A stretch of 64,000 bases of DNA, taken from NCBI GenBank assembly GCA_028583405.1, contig CM053256.1, positions 17,874,534 through 17,938,533 on the forward strand. The letters run 5' to 3'. Positions 37,397 to 48,794 of the stretch are shown piece by piece. A program made the position numbers and the translations under genes. The notes beneath the pieces are model-generated. The model made no database searches and was not told the origin of the DNA. It was given only the letters and a program-made list of their open reading frames with translations. Origin of the DNA: Pogonophryne albipinna (lineage: Eukaryota; Chordata; Actinopteri; Perciformes; Artedidraconidae). Position 1 is the stretch's first letter; each line of letters begins with the position of its first letter.

Positions 37397-38412
37397 TAAC
37401 GGCTTTTATTTATATTTATTTGTTTGCTATGTTTGCTGTGTTTGCTGTTCAGTTGTTCATTTAAATGTTTTATTAAAATGTTAAACAACAGTAACTGTGT
37501 ATGTTTTATTGTAACCCAAATATACATAAAGATAAGGCTTTTATGAACACACAAACCATGTATAATTGCTAAATTAGGCTAAAATAGAAGGCTCCGGTTC
37601 ACACTAAATGAAGTGCCGTTTGGGAGCCGTAAGAGCCGGCTCTACTTTACTGGGGTCGTTTCCTGGTTGCTGCGTGGGGTCTGCGAGACAGCGAGACACT
37701 GCGAAACCTCAGCCTGAGCACGCACACACACACTCACAGAGTTTTGTGGTGTCTCGCTGTCTCAGGCTGAGTTCAGGCTGAGAAATCTGTGGAGCCGCAG
37801 CTGAGAAAAGATAAGGCTGAGTGAGTGTGTGTGTGTGAGGAGCGTTACGTCACTATGCCCGTTTACGTCACTTTACTCAGGAAGAAAAAACTGGAAAAAT
37901 AAAAATCTCCAACAAGGCGTTCTGGAGCAGCATAGACAGGTCTTCTCTGTGACTTTGTTAGAGTTTTACTCGCTACAGGGTGTACTTTGAGGGCTTGTGA
38001 CTCTGCAGACCGTTTACATGCAGAAAACGCTACATAACACACAAGGGGACGGGTGATAACCGGAAAAGCATGACATGGGACCTTAAAATAACAGTCATTA
38101 TAGCCTATACTCACCAATACGTTTGAATATTTGTACACACAAGCTATCCTCCTTTCTTGCCTAAAGAAGAGTTCAGTTACTATGTTGTACAGATGATCTG
38201 AGATTTTAGTTCCAATAATAAGTCCTGTTTTATCACCATGGAGGCTAATGCTCAAAGTCCAGTCGTATTCCTGTAAAAAACATTGTGGACCCCCGTTTGC
38301 CTGCGCACCTGTTTGTTAAGCTGTAGATCCACTCAATTTTCTCCAAATGTTTCGTTGATCAGTTGTGAATATCAGGCGTTCCCAGCAGTGTGCAGTGCTC
38401 CTCGGAGGCTGA

Positions 38413-39032
38413 CCCCTAGATTCCACCGGGTCCGTCTGTGTTACGGCTGCGCCGCGGTTTTGGTCCGGCGTCATACCCTACCGGGCGCATTTCAGAAGCG
38501 GAGCGTCTTGCATGCCGGCTCGCATTTGTTGATTTGGGCATATTTCCTGGACAGGCTACTTTGTACAGACAAAGTTAATGATAATTGTAATATTCCAGTT
38601 AGAAACGACATGAATGAAAGATGTGTTGCTGTATTTTAGTGGTAAAAAAATGCAGTCATCATCATAATTATTCTATATATATAATTTACACAGTGCCTGT
38701 AAACCGTAGGAGAACGCTGGCATTTCTCCTCCTACTTTAAAGACTACGGAGGGATAGGGTCTGCAAAATGTGTTTATTTGGGGGATGGGCCGAATGCTCT
38801 GACCGGTCCACTTCCTGCCCGGCGCCTCTGCAACGCCTCGCGTCGAAAAATAGACTTCAATCCTATTTCGAGCGGAGCCCAGCGGCGAGACGCTTCTAGG
38901 ACGCTTCTGAGCCATAACGCGCCTGGTGGAATAGCACCCATTGACTAGAGTGGCTGCGATCTCTGCGGACGCCGCGGCGCAGCCGTAACGTGGCCGTAAC
39001 GCGACGCAGATGGACCCGGTGGAATCTAGGGG
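38413..39032. mobile_element. Harbinger-like MITE (CCCCTAGATTCCACC ends)
   Basis: Ends CCCCTAGATTCCACCGGGTC and GACCCGGTGGAATCTAGGGG, with TGA on both sides (38410-38412 and 39033-39035), a 3-bp duplication. A further inner inverted pair TTACGGCTGCGCCGCGG / CCGCGGCGCAGCCGTAA follows. No transposase ORF. The 3-bp duplication favours PIF/Harbinger, but TGA is not its usual TWA target, so the superfamily is uncertain. Confidence 0.75.
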
Positions 39033-39835
39033 TGAGAGGTACCGCTGTAGTTAGTCTGAATCAAAGATGTGTTGCTGTATTTTAGTGGTACAGCAACACG
39101 GAGCAAATGGAAGTGGCGGTCAAACCCTTTCCCCGGCTGCGACAGGCTTGCTAGCTTTATCAAATAAATGTATCCTCCGCTGTCAGCCATTGTGGGTTGA
39201 AAAAACAGCTTTAAATTTAAACGCAAATATTTTACCTTGTGCAGGTTGCTAAGGACACTACATATGCTGTGCCAGCAGGTCGCTACCAGTAGCTACCGTT
39301 GCACACGCTAGTGTTTGCTAGAGTTGACAATCCAATCGGGACGTGAAAATGCCGACGTCATCGTACGCCTGCTAGATGGCCCGGTGTCGCCAACTCGAAA
39401 TCTGATTGGTTAATGCAACAGTTTCGTTGAGATTTGTGTAAAGCTAAAAGGCCCGCACTGTTGATTCTGAAGGCCTCAGGTCAGATTACTCTGAGCCAGC
39501 AACACATTCTGACTTTAATATGATTGGATAAAAGCTCCAACATTAACAACCATTACTGGACGCGGCGCAACCGAGCGCAACACAGAAAAGCTATAAAATG
39601 AAGAGAATAGATTATTAGAAATAATGTAATACATATTAATGAAAAAACTATATTAAAAGGATAGTCAGTGTATCTGATAAAGGGTTCCTGTTGATGTCAC
39701 CTGCTGTATATCTTATAAAGTTGATTCAACAATGACCGCCCAAACTCAAAAGAGGGTAGACAACTGTACGATAGGTATGAAGAGACCAATAGCACTTATA
39801 AAACCATCTTTTGTCTTAATTGTTCCCTTGTCTAG
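39033..39835. other. End of the long intron
   Basis: Unique-looking DNA apart from a 29-bp repeat of AAGATGTGTTGCTGTATTTT at 39064, also present at 38618 inside the MITE. The stretch ends with a pyrimidine-rich acceptor TTCCCTTGTCTAG. Confidence 0.5.
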
Positions 39836-40078
39836 GTGAAGAGTCCTGTCCAGTTGGAGTACTCTGAGGAGAAACAATTCCAATGGGAGATTTTGTTTGA
39901 AAGGAAACTGGTTTGCAAAGCTGAGATATTAGTTTACATTCTTCCTGTCTGGGCTGGCACATGGAAGTTCATAAACTTTCCCTTCAGACAGGAGAAAAAA
40001 AAGTGGGATTGTATCTGGCCAAGTTACCAAGAAACCCTCAGTGACAAGATTGACGAAGTACAACAACTAGAGGAACAG
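39836..40078 (+). CDS. Internal exon of the W-x-x-x-W protein
   Basis: An 81-codon exon in phase 0 at both ends. The acceptor is TTGTCTAG|GTGAAG and the donor GAACAG|GTGGGG. The translation begins VKSPVQLEYSEEKQ. Motifs WAGTW (39950-39964) and WDCIW (40004-40018) continue the series, and QFQWEILFERKLVCK lies before them. The C-terminal end (KIDEVQQLEEQ) could form a short coiled coil. It differs from the other exons in having a hydrophobic stretch (AEILVYILPVWAG) too short to be a clear membrane segment. The GTG at its first codon is not a start; it is codon 1 of the exon after splicing. Confidence 0.72.
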
Positions 40079-40266
40079 GTGGGGATCAACATCTTTACAA
40101 GAAATATGATCCTGTTTTCTTTTGCTCTTTTAACTTTGTTGGCCTTACACAAGTGAACTCAGACATAAAATATAACATTTCAGGCCAGAGGCCAGATGCT
40201 TGATGCAGATGATTACCCCCTTTTTATTAGTGTTATTTAATTATATATTTGGTGATCACCCAACAG

Positions 40267-40511
40267 GAGGAGCCCATAGACTGGGAGGAGTCATGGAAAA
40301 TGTCAGAGGTAGAAATTGAACCAATAGACATGACCGAAGAAGAGACCCCGACTACAAGCCCCAGCACTGAAACCACATTGATGACGAGGATTCATGACGT
40401 GTTCCGGCCTGACTGGAGCGACTCCTGGCTGCTCGGTGCAGCTCCTGTGGGGGAAGAAGAAGAATGTCACAAGAACTGGAACTCCTGCTGGGGATACAGT
40501 CAGCAGATCAG
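40267..40511 (+). CDS. Internal exon of the W-x-x-x-W protein
   Basis: Acceptor CACCCAACAG|GAGGAG, donor ATCAG|GTTGGT; it enters in phase 0 and leaves after two bases of a codon, which matches the entry of the next exon. Three motifs: WEESW (40282-40296), WSDSW (40414-40428) and WNSCW (40477-40491). Between the first two is a Thr/Ser/Pro/Glu-rich linker (EEETPTTSPSTETTLM), a plausible phosphorylation or PEST-like stretch. The 188-bp intron before it (40079-40266) is short compared with the 39.1-kb intron upstream. The ATG at 40249 lies in the intron and is not used. Confidence 0.78.
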
Positions 40512-41788
40512 GTTGGTGCGAAGGGTCCCGTGCCTAATGTTGATCCACTTTCAGGCATCAACCTCTTTACATTTATCTGTTGGCAGTTTCAAATATCAGA
40601 ATAAGCACCCAGGTCAAAAAAACTAAAAGGATGTAGCAGAACAGAGAGAGGTAGAGAAATAGGTGTTGTTACTTTATACAACATCAAATATATCAGTGTT
40701 TTAATTATTAATTATTAGAAGAAGTCTTCTTCAATACCGCAAGATTTTTATTTAATAAATTATGATTCCATTTCAGAGATTGAAATAGACAAGAAAGACG
40801 TTTTTTCTTAAGGGGGGGGGGGGCTGCCATGTGATTGACAGGTTGCTACTACAGCATATTGAGGTTTGAGTGTTGCTCACATTGTCATTGTACTACTGTA
40901 ATCCTTTGACAGAGTGTATTTAGTCAATTATGGTTAATTTTTGAATTGTGATCGCTGAAAAACACCTTCACCAAATTGCCAAAAACAATGTTTCTAAACT
41001 TTGGTCCACAAACCATTACGTGACATCACATTGACTAATTCCACTTCTTATTTACAGTATGCATTACACCACAATGCTATTTTAAGAACAATTAATGTAT
41101 GACAGTGTGTTCCTGTGAGCATTCTTCTGCCTCTTTGAACAACAAATTCATTCATTTCCACTCATTGTTTTCAAGTCCACTTAAGTCTTTAAATTGAAAT
41201 AGCATCAAATGGGGAGCTGTTACCTGTGACTATTGATCTTTCTCACATTAGTTTGAACGACTTTGACAGAGTTGGTCGGCGCTAACAGCTCTGCTTTTGT
41301 TTCCCAATGGAAACCAAACAGTGATTATTTGTCTCCACAGTGTAAACTATAACATTTCTCAAGCCCTCAATGTGGTGACTCTGGGCGACTCCTGAATCTT
41401 AAATAGCTGAGTTGTTGCCATGGTGCCATTTGGTGATTCCATTCCCAACGAATGGCAGCCTGTCACCTTCCCTAATGCATTTGTCCGTACTTCGCATTGG
41501 AAGACACTTACGCACCTAAAACAGCAAATGTAGAAGAACCCAAATTAAGAAACAGCAGGGGTCTTGCGGGCGTATTGTTGCAGACAAAATAGCCTATGGG
41601 TTCTGACATTGGTTACAATAAGGGATAATATATACACATATAATATCATATGGCTTTTGTGGGATATGTATTCAATCTCTTATTACTGAAGGTCAAAGTA
41701 AAACCTTCCACCACTCTTCAGTCTGTTGACCGTGGTTAAATGCTTTACCGTTCATCAGACTGATCTGAAACTATGACTTCCTCCACAG
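40512..41788 (+). other. Intron between third and last exon
   Basis: The 1.28-kb intron holds no transposon I recognise. It contains a G-run of about 11 (40813-40823). The acceptor CTTCCTCCACAG ends at 41788. Confidence 0.6.
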
Positions 41789-43769
41789 GTGGTGCAGGGC
41801 TTCACTACAGTCCCAACACCGACACAGCGCCAGGCTGACCAGGAGACGTAAAGCCACAAACACCCTCCTCACATCACAGCTGGACGAAGAGCTGACGGAC
41901 AGCACAGAGTGGACAGACGCCTGGAGGATTCCTAAGAGATGGATAGAACCAGAAGAGGAAGAACTGGAGGAGACGCAGGAGGAGGGGGAAGAGGAGATCA
42001 TGGATGATACAGAGGAGGAGGCAGGAGAGGTGGAGGAGGAAGAAGAGGTGGAGCAGGAGGAAGAGGAGGACGAAGGAGTAGATGAAAATGAGGAGAAGGA
42101 AGATGTGGACGAAAAGCAGGTCAAAGAAGAAGACATAGAAGTACACAAGAAGAAGGAACACAGAGAAATCAACAAGAAGGAGGATGAAGAGGATAAGGAG
42201 GAAGATGAAGGAGTAGATGAGGAGGAGGAGGAGGAGGAGGAAGAAGAAGAGGATGATGGAGGATTCAACAATGAGGAGGAGGAGGAAGAGGAGGAGGAGG
42301 ATAACGAAATAAACAAAACCCAAGAGGAATACTTATATAAGGAAGAGGAGGACAAAGGTGTGGATAAGGACAAGGAAAGTGAAGAAGAAGAAGATGAAGA
42401 GGGGGAGGATAAAGAAGAAAACAAGGACAAGAGGACGAACGAAAAAGAAGAGGATGATGATGAAGATGTGGATGAAGAGGATCAAGATGGTAGCGTGGAA
42501 GAGGATGAAGAGGAGCAGGACAAAGAACTACATGCCAGGATGGAGGAAAAGAAAGAAGTCATGGGCAGGGATCATGACAATGAAGTGCCTAAGGAGGAGG
42601 AAGAGGAGGAGGGAGAACATCAGGACAGGGACACACAAGTTGCTAAGGATGAGGAGAATGAGAACATAAACCAACATGGTGAGGATGATGACGTGGAGGA
42701 GGAGAAAGAGGAAGAAGGAGACATGAAGGACAAGGAAGAAAAGGAGGAGGAGGAGGAGGAGGAATACAAGATGGATGAAGAATGGGAGGAGAATGAAGGA
42801 GAACATCTGGACCAAGCCGGAGACAAGAACAAAGAGGAGGCAGATGTAGAGGAGGAAGACTTTGAAGAGGAGGAGGAAGTAAAAAAGAAAGAAGCAGATG
42901 AAGAGGAGGATGAAAAAGAGGAGGAAGAAGAGGAAGGGTTAGAAAAAGAGCAAAAAGAACAAGAAGTTACGAAAGAGGAGGAACAGGAGGACAAAGAAGA
43001 AGGTGAGGAGGAGGAGGAGGACATGGAGGTGGAAAATGAAGAAGGAGGTGAAGAGGAGGAGGAGGACATGGAGGTGGAAAATGAAGAAGGAGGTGAAGAG
43101 GAGGAGGAGGATAGTGTATATAGAGGTGAGGAAATAGAAGAAGTAGAAAATGAAGAAGAGGACAAAGAAGATGAAGCAGACAAAGACCAGGAGACAGAAG
43201 TAGACAATACAGAGGTGGACACGGAGGATGAAGAGGACAAAGACGTGGAGGAGGATGAAGAAGAAGACGAGGAGGAGGAAAAGGAGGAACCTGAAAAGGA
43301 AGACGCAGAAGTGGAAGAGGTGAAGAAAGAGGAGGAAGATGACTCTGAGGAAGCAGATGATATATTAGAGAACAAAGTAAAGACCCGGATCAAACAGACA
43401 GCTGATGTCCCGCTCCACCTGCAGTTCCACAAACTCAACAACTCCTTCCCCTCCTGGAAGCACTCGTGGATGGTGGCCTTCCCCCACCGATCGGGAGATG
43501 TAGAGGAGGAGGAGGAGGAGGAGGAAGATGGAGAGATGGAAGAGCAGCAGGCTTGGAAAGAGTCGTGGAGGATTTGTCGCTGGAAGAACCCGGAAGAGGA
43601 CATGGTGGTGTGTTTCCCCACCCAGCACCGCACCCACAGACACAGGGGACTGCATGGAGGGAAGGGGGGGCCCAGCAGAGAGTGGGCTCTGAGCTGGAAG
43701 ATGGCCGACACTGCAGACCAGGATGTAGTCACTGAGGAGGAGGAAGAGGAAGAAGAGGAGGAAAGTTGA
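41789..43769 (+). CDS. Last exon: giant Glu-rich domain plus W motifs
   Basis: About 659 residues, entered on the last base of a codon and ending in TGA at 43767. An Arg/Lys-rich start (ARLTRRRKATN) leads to WTDAW (41910-41924). Then about 480 residues are overwhelmingly Glu with Asp and Lys (EEEEE, KEEE, DEDEE runs; 41930-43380). The tail carries three motifs: WKHSW (43455-43469), WKESW (43554-43568) and WALSW (43683-43697), with a second Glu run between the first two and a Glu-rich C-terminus. No enzyme domain or signal peptide is seen. The acidic region is expected to be disordered and could bind cations or basic proteins; that is inference. The coding strand is an almost pure purine tract for over 1.4 kb. 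The motif-bearing ends share no known family that I recall. Confidence 0.85.
43002..43115 (+). repeat. 45-bp coding tandem duplication
   Basis: Two complete 45-bp units (43002-43046 and 43047-43091) plus a 24-bp partial third encode GEEEEEDMEVENEEG twice and then GEEEEED. Only a GAG/GAA difference separates the units, so the expansion is recent. Confidence 0.9.
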
Positions 43770-44148
43770 AACTTTCTGATTTCTCGAAGATCATATCTGT
43801 GAAGGACATTAATCATTTGGGGGACATTTGACAAATGGATGACGTCATTATTTCATCTCCTAAAAGGCTTTCTACCAACATAGAACCTCTGGGTTTGAAG
43901 AGTGAAGCCAAAACTGAGGTTTTAAACCTAAATTCTTTCTAATGGCCAGCAGGGTGTGACTCCACTCGTTGCACTAAGAAGTCATATTGTTCAGAAACTA
44001 CGGGAGCAATGACCACTCCATATTTTACCTCAGTGGACATTTCCCTTATGAGTTCATGGTCTCAATCGGTAGTTTAGGGCTAAGTCTTCTTCAATACTAT
44101 AAATATAAACTATAAATGATGATGCCATTTCAGAGATTTAAAATAGAT
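43770..44148 (+). other. 3' UTR of the W-motif gene
   Basis: Non-coding sequence between the TGA and the poly(A) signal, with no transposon recognised. It gives a compact 3' UTR of about 400 bp. Confidence 0.55.
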
Positions 44149-44154
44149 AATAAA
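44149..44154 (+). terminator. Poly(A) signal AATAAA
   Basis: The hexamer lies 380 bp after the stop. A TTAA-family element begins only 16 bp downstream (44170), so the cleavage site falls at or just inside the transposon border. Confidence 0.6.
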
Positions 44155-45304
44155 GCAGTGTTTTCTTAAAGAGCCTGTGACAGCATCCCAACAACTGTTG
44201 TGCAATGCAATATTGTGTTACTAGTAATCTCGAACCGTCAGCTTAAAAAAGAAGGTGCGATACCGTTCCGATAAATATCAATAATTTCGAACATCGCGGG
44301 GAAATTCCTTCGACTCATTTTGAAGTTTTGGGGGAAGCCGGAAGTGACGTCAATGCGGGAACGCTTCACTGTGCGGCGAGAGAGCCAAACACGGACAAAG
44401 TGTGTTGTCATGCGTAGAAATGGTGAATTACTGAGTTTAGGCACGTTAATAACGTTTTAATGAGGTTGACTACAGTATATTCATATTTGTTAGTGCTTTC
44501 ATGTCAATTCGGCGAACATATAATACATTAAATGATCGTGAGGATGATGATTTAAAAATCGTTTGTTTGAGCCGGTCTGCATTTCCTGATGAGAAAACAA
44601 ACCGATGCTTTTTGTAGTTGTAGTACACCAACATGGATTAAACGTGTGTGTTTTTTACCACAATGTTGGGGAAATTAATGGATAAAATGCACGGATTATT
44701 ATTATTATTATTCCCACTCCGATCGGGACACTAGGTCCACCGTTTCCCCGCAGCAAGGCTCCCCCCGTTGACAGTTTACGTGGGCTGGGTGCAGTGGCGG
44801 ACTGGCCATCGGGACGAATCCCGATGGGCCGGTACCGAAGTGGGCCGGTCGGATAAGTCACTAGCACATCCCCCACTCCCCCCGTTGACAATTTACTAGC
44901 GGTACCGAAGTGGGCTGGTCGAGAGTCCCGGGCTGATTTTTAGTCCCAGTCCACCACTGGCTACATGACCGTATTATCGCCCATATTGACGCACCTAATT
45001 CCTAAACTTCTAACAGTTAAAACATAAACTGATTAGTGTCCACTGCCATTATTTTAAAACAGAATCGTTATTTAGTCAAACTCCTTAACTAAGTTAAAAT
45101 CATCAATCTGGTGCACTTTGAGAGCAACATGGAGAGATCTATGGATACATCTCTCAACACCCATATGAAACAGAACTGTAAACAGATTTACTTTTTCTTT
45201 ATGGATATTTTACAAATCACTCCCCTTTTAAACTGTATTCTTGTTTTACTGCCATATAGACTATAATGATCATATGAAGGTGTGCACCGTTATTACTGAG
45301 ATAA

Positions 45305-46240
45305 CGGCGCATTCACACCAGCCTTTTAGAGTGCATTCACACCAGCCTTTTATAGTCCGGTTGAATCTAACCCTGGTGCGTTTAGCCGCTTGGTGCGGTT
45401 CATTTGGGTCGGTGTGAACACAATCCGAGACCTCTGAAGTGAACTAAACAACCGGACTCTGGTCCGCTAAAATAGGTGGTCTCGGAACGCTTGCTTGCGT
45501 ACTCTGGAGCGGTTCATTGCTGGTGTGAACACAGTCCGCACCAAAACATAGGAAGCGCAGTATTTACGTGTCACAAGAACGCGGATGTCTTCAAAATCGT
45601 TAGCGAAAGAGTCTTTCAAGACATCCGCGGTTGTTTAGTTAAAGAGTGAAGCAGAATGAAGTGTTGAACAGTGTCGTGTAACGTAAGAATTCTCCGTCAA
45701 CTGCATAAAAGTAAGAACACCCGTCGTCGGTGAAACGCCCCTCCTTACTGCAGAACGTCTCTCATTATATGTGTTATAATGTTTTTTAACGGACGTTGTC
45801 TGATTATATAATCATATGCGCGGGCCGCTAGTGTCTGTTGATCTCCAGATTAACAGCTGCTCCTTACTGCAGAACGTCTCTCATTATATGTGTTATAATG
45901 TTTTTTAACGGACGTTGTCTGATTATATAATCATATGCGCGGGCCGCTAGTGTCTGTTGATCTCCAGATTAACAGCAGCATGAGAATAAGCTGCCGAAAG
46001 TGCCGATGCTCCATGGCGGAGGCTCCGGTAGAAATTGCCGGGATTTGCGTTTTTACCCCCTTAATGTCTGACCAATGGTTGAACAGCATTTCTGTGCACA
46101 TTACTTGTGTTTAAAGTTTATAGTCCGTTTGAGTTTTGCCCGTGTGAACGCAAACCGAACCTTCTGAAAAATGAAACAATGTAACAAACTGTCATCTGGT
46201 GCGCACCAGAGAAGCGACTATTAGGTGTGAATGAGCAACA
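45305..46240. mobile_element. MITE-like insertion with CATTCACACC ends
   Basis: Left GCGCATTCACACCAGCC and right TTAGGTGTGAATGAGC are imperfect inverses, and GTGTGAAC words recur inside. The left end is partly duplicated (GCATTCACACCAGCCTTTTA twice). Limits and superfamily are uncertain. Confidence 0.5.
45741..45976 (+). repeat. 119-bp tandem duplication
   Basis: CTCCTTACTGCAGAACGTCT begins at 45741 and again at 45860, and the units appear identical over more than 110 bp, so the duplication is very recent. Each contains TTAACGGACGTTGTCTGATT. Confidence 0.93.
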
Positions 46241-46980
46241 CACTCTCACTCCATAAACGTCCAGGAGCGACATTTGGTCAGTGTCCGTGGCGTGCAGTTG
46301 TGATGCTCCTAGACTCCTTCAGCTTCATAAAGGGACGCAAATAGCTTTCAACTGATTGCAATGTATTCCCATCTGCGGCGGGATTTGACACTCATGGAAG
46401 CACGGCATTCGTTTGTGTCGGCTGCCCTTAAAGGCAATGTGAGCGTCCATTCTCATTGGATAACGGAGAATTGTACACCCGAAAGTAAGTATTCCCCTTA
46501 CTGTCGATTGATTTGACAGTGATATCTGCACTACTCATCGACTAAAAAACACCAGATTATCCTTGTTAATTACACAACATTGATTGGTTTAAATTGTGTG
46601 CAATGCTTTTGTATTTTTCCCCTTCGATTCGGAGAAACAAATATTTTTTCGGAGTAAAGGATGGCAGAAGACACTACACTACCCAGAATCCCCAGCTATC
46701 GTTTGGACTACACCATGTGCTCTGTTTGACAAACCCCGTGATAGTCCTCAAGCTCTGTGATTGGAGTGTGCTTCGAGGGTTACGCTGAGCGTCGAACAGC
46801 ACTTGAAATGGGATGGAACCACGGCAGAATGACACAAGCACACGTTTATTTCCATGCAACTCTCTGATTGGTCTGGTGTCATGCCTCTGTTGCATTCACT
46901 GAACACGGGAAATTACAGTCCTGCCGTCCTCTCTAGTGTCATGATGAATTTCACGTAAAGCACGGTCAATGTATTAGATT

Positions 46981-47851
46981 TAATGCTGTCAAAATGATCG
47001 CGTTAACGGCAGTAATTAATTTTTTGAATTAATTGCGTTAAAATATTTAACGCATTTAACGCATGTGCAGAATGGCCCGCCCCATACATCCCACCAGTGG
47101 CAGCGCCAGGGTATGGCTGGGGTAGGCTACAGCCATACCAAGAAATGGCTTAGCCCCACCATGAAAAATGATGTTAAAGTAAGCAAAATAAAGTCTGCCA
47201 ACTCGCGCCGAGAATTGCACAGACAGCAGTTAGTAAGATTGATTTCAGTAGCCACTTGTCTGGAAATACCGAAGACCAGAAACGGTTTTGAAAACTTTTG
47301 TCACGTATAGTGATCGTCTTCTCAATAGAACATCTTTGATAATGTCTTCTGGCCAATCAGAATCAAGATAACGGCGTGGTGTTGTCCCGACGGAGAATAC
47401 TTTTGCTGTAGTAGGTGCACATAACTGGTATGCAGGTATACATGCGCGGCAACAATCTGAAATGCTTACCGTCACTTGTGTCACAAAGCGCATTTGCGTA
47501 CCGACGTACTTGTGAAGCTTTTCCAGAAGGCGGTTAGATCACCCCCCCCCCCCCTGTGTTGATAGAAATCAACACGTAATGAAATAAGACGCCACGGTTT
47601 GAGGATTGATAGGTGTGTGGGCCGACTTTCATTTTGACACGCAGAACAATGTTATAATAAACATACATACATAGGCTACTGCATGTTAAATGGATATATC
47701 CGCCTTCTTTAATTTATCTTTCCATTCCCACAACAATATACATAAAGAAATGGCATATTTTGGACATAGTTCGAATGGTGATTAATCATGATTAATTAAT
47801 TTTTAAGCTTTGATTAATCTGATAAAAAATGTTAATCGTTTGACAGCCCTA
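46981..47851. mobile_element. Nested hAT (TAGGGCTGTCAAACG type)
   Basis: Left TAATGCTGTCAAAATGATC and right GTTAATCGTTTGACAGCCCT followed by A are diverged inverted ends. Flanked by ATTAGATT (46973-46980) and ATTATATT (47852-47859), a 7-of-8 match. It contains the left end of another hAT (CAGTGGCAGCGCCAGGG at 47095) whose right end I could not find. The hAT-type terminus CGACGCCACTG at 47929-47939 belongs to the surrounding insertion. Confidence 0.75.
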
Positions 47852-48290
47852 ATTATATTATTGAGGGAGAATTGTCCGGGGCTACAGAAAAAACATTCGG
47901 GGCTAAAGCCCCGAATGCCCAGGCCAGGCGACGCCACTGGTCATCCCTGTCTGAGCTTGCTGCTGTGTGCGCCATCGTGCGTTTACGTGCTGGGATCCGG
48001 AACGGTGCAGCTGGAGCTCTTGGCCCGCAATTACGTCACACATAATTTGGCGGGATTTGAAGAATCCCAGAGAAGATCCAGAATATGGTCAACATTGAAG
48101 GGCAGATTAATGGTTATCAAAGTACAAATATCCCAAATCAGTTCAGTAACGGTTTCAAGGGGACAATATTTACTCAAATTGATGGGTTTGGATGATGGGG
48201 GAAACCCGTGTCACAGGCTCTTTAAGTGCAGGGCTGCCATGTGATTGATATTGTCATTGATCATCTTGGGGACATTGTCCATGTCCACAG

Positions 48291-48467
48291 GGCCGTTTTT
48301 GGCTGAAAGGGGTCGCCCCGCTCCCAGCATTGGATGCTTTATGGTGGTGGTGTCGGTCCTTCCCTGAAACAGTCAAACGATACAGCGAACATTCTCATAG
48401 CCCACTGTATGCCGTGAACGGAGAAGAAAGCAGGAACTTCCTGTCAGCTCCTGATTGGACTACCTGT
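48291..48467 (+). other. Exon-like ORF, unassigned
   Basis: An acceptor-like CATGTCCACAG precedes an open frame GRFWLKGVAPLPALDALWWW ... NGEESRNFLSAPDWTT, closed by a strong donor T|GTAAGT. It lies downstream of the W-motif gene's stop and poly(A) signal. It is Trp-rich but has no W-x-x-x-W motif, so I do not attach it to that gene. It could be a chance ORF or an exon of a neighbouring unit. Confidence 0.25.
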
Positions 48468-48794
48468 AAGTCCAGCGTTTCAGATAGAAATCATTGGTGC
48501 CATGTACATCTTCGGGAAGATTTCAATGTCCCAGACAAAAGGGAGAAATTCTGGTCAAATATTATCTGCGTTTATTATTGAGCTTAGAAACTATTTAAAA
48601 TAAAGCTATACAAATAATGGCATAATCAAGGCATGTAGATGTGTGCTTTATGAGAAGAAGGCCTTTTTTAAATTAAATAAATTCTGTGAATAGACTCTTC
48701 CAAAAGCAAAACGAAAAAATTAAATAAATGAATCATCAGCCAGGACTACAAAGTCATTCTTCACACTAAGAATGTCCCTTAGCGGCGTCATGTG

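Larger units (their letters stand above)
34786..38082. mobile_element. TTAA-target element (AGGTCCCATGTCATG ends)
   Basis: Left end AGGTCCCATGTCATG and right end CATGACATGGGACC, each bordered by TTAA (34782-34785 and 38083-38086). TTAA duplication points to piggyBac or Kolobok-type transposition. It is non-autonomous as far as I can see. A hAT (34812-35766) is inserted 26 bp from the left end, and a decayed hAT C-terminus lies at 37233-37396. Confidence 0.75.
44170..48221 (-). mobile_element. TTAA-family element, copy 1, heavily inserted
   Basis: Ends AGAGCCTGTGACAGCATCCC and CCCGTGTCACAGGCTCT, bordered by TTAA at 44166-44169 and 48222-48225. It is the inverse of 56560-58642, sharing two ORF stretches (44444-44238 and 44891-44655 here). 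Between about 45036 and 47939 it holds sequence absent from the other copy, made of several further insertions. The TTAA target suggests piggyBac or Kolobok-type movement. No transposase is recognised. Confidence 0.82.

Noticed and set aside
39836..40156. GTG at 39836 as a translation start
   Set aside because: It directly follows a splice acceptor and is in phase with the previous exon, so it is an internal codon.
42620..43834. 404-residue Ser-rich ORF on the minus strand opposite the acidic exon
   Set aside because: It is the complement of GAG/GAA codons (CTC/TTC, read here as TCC/TCT). The plus-strand frame has splice support and structured W islands.
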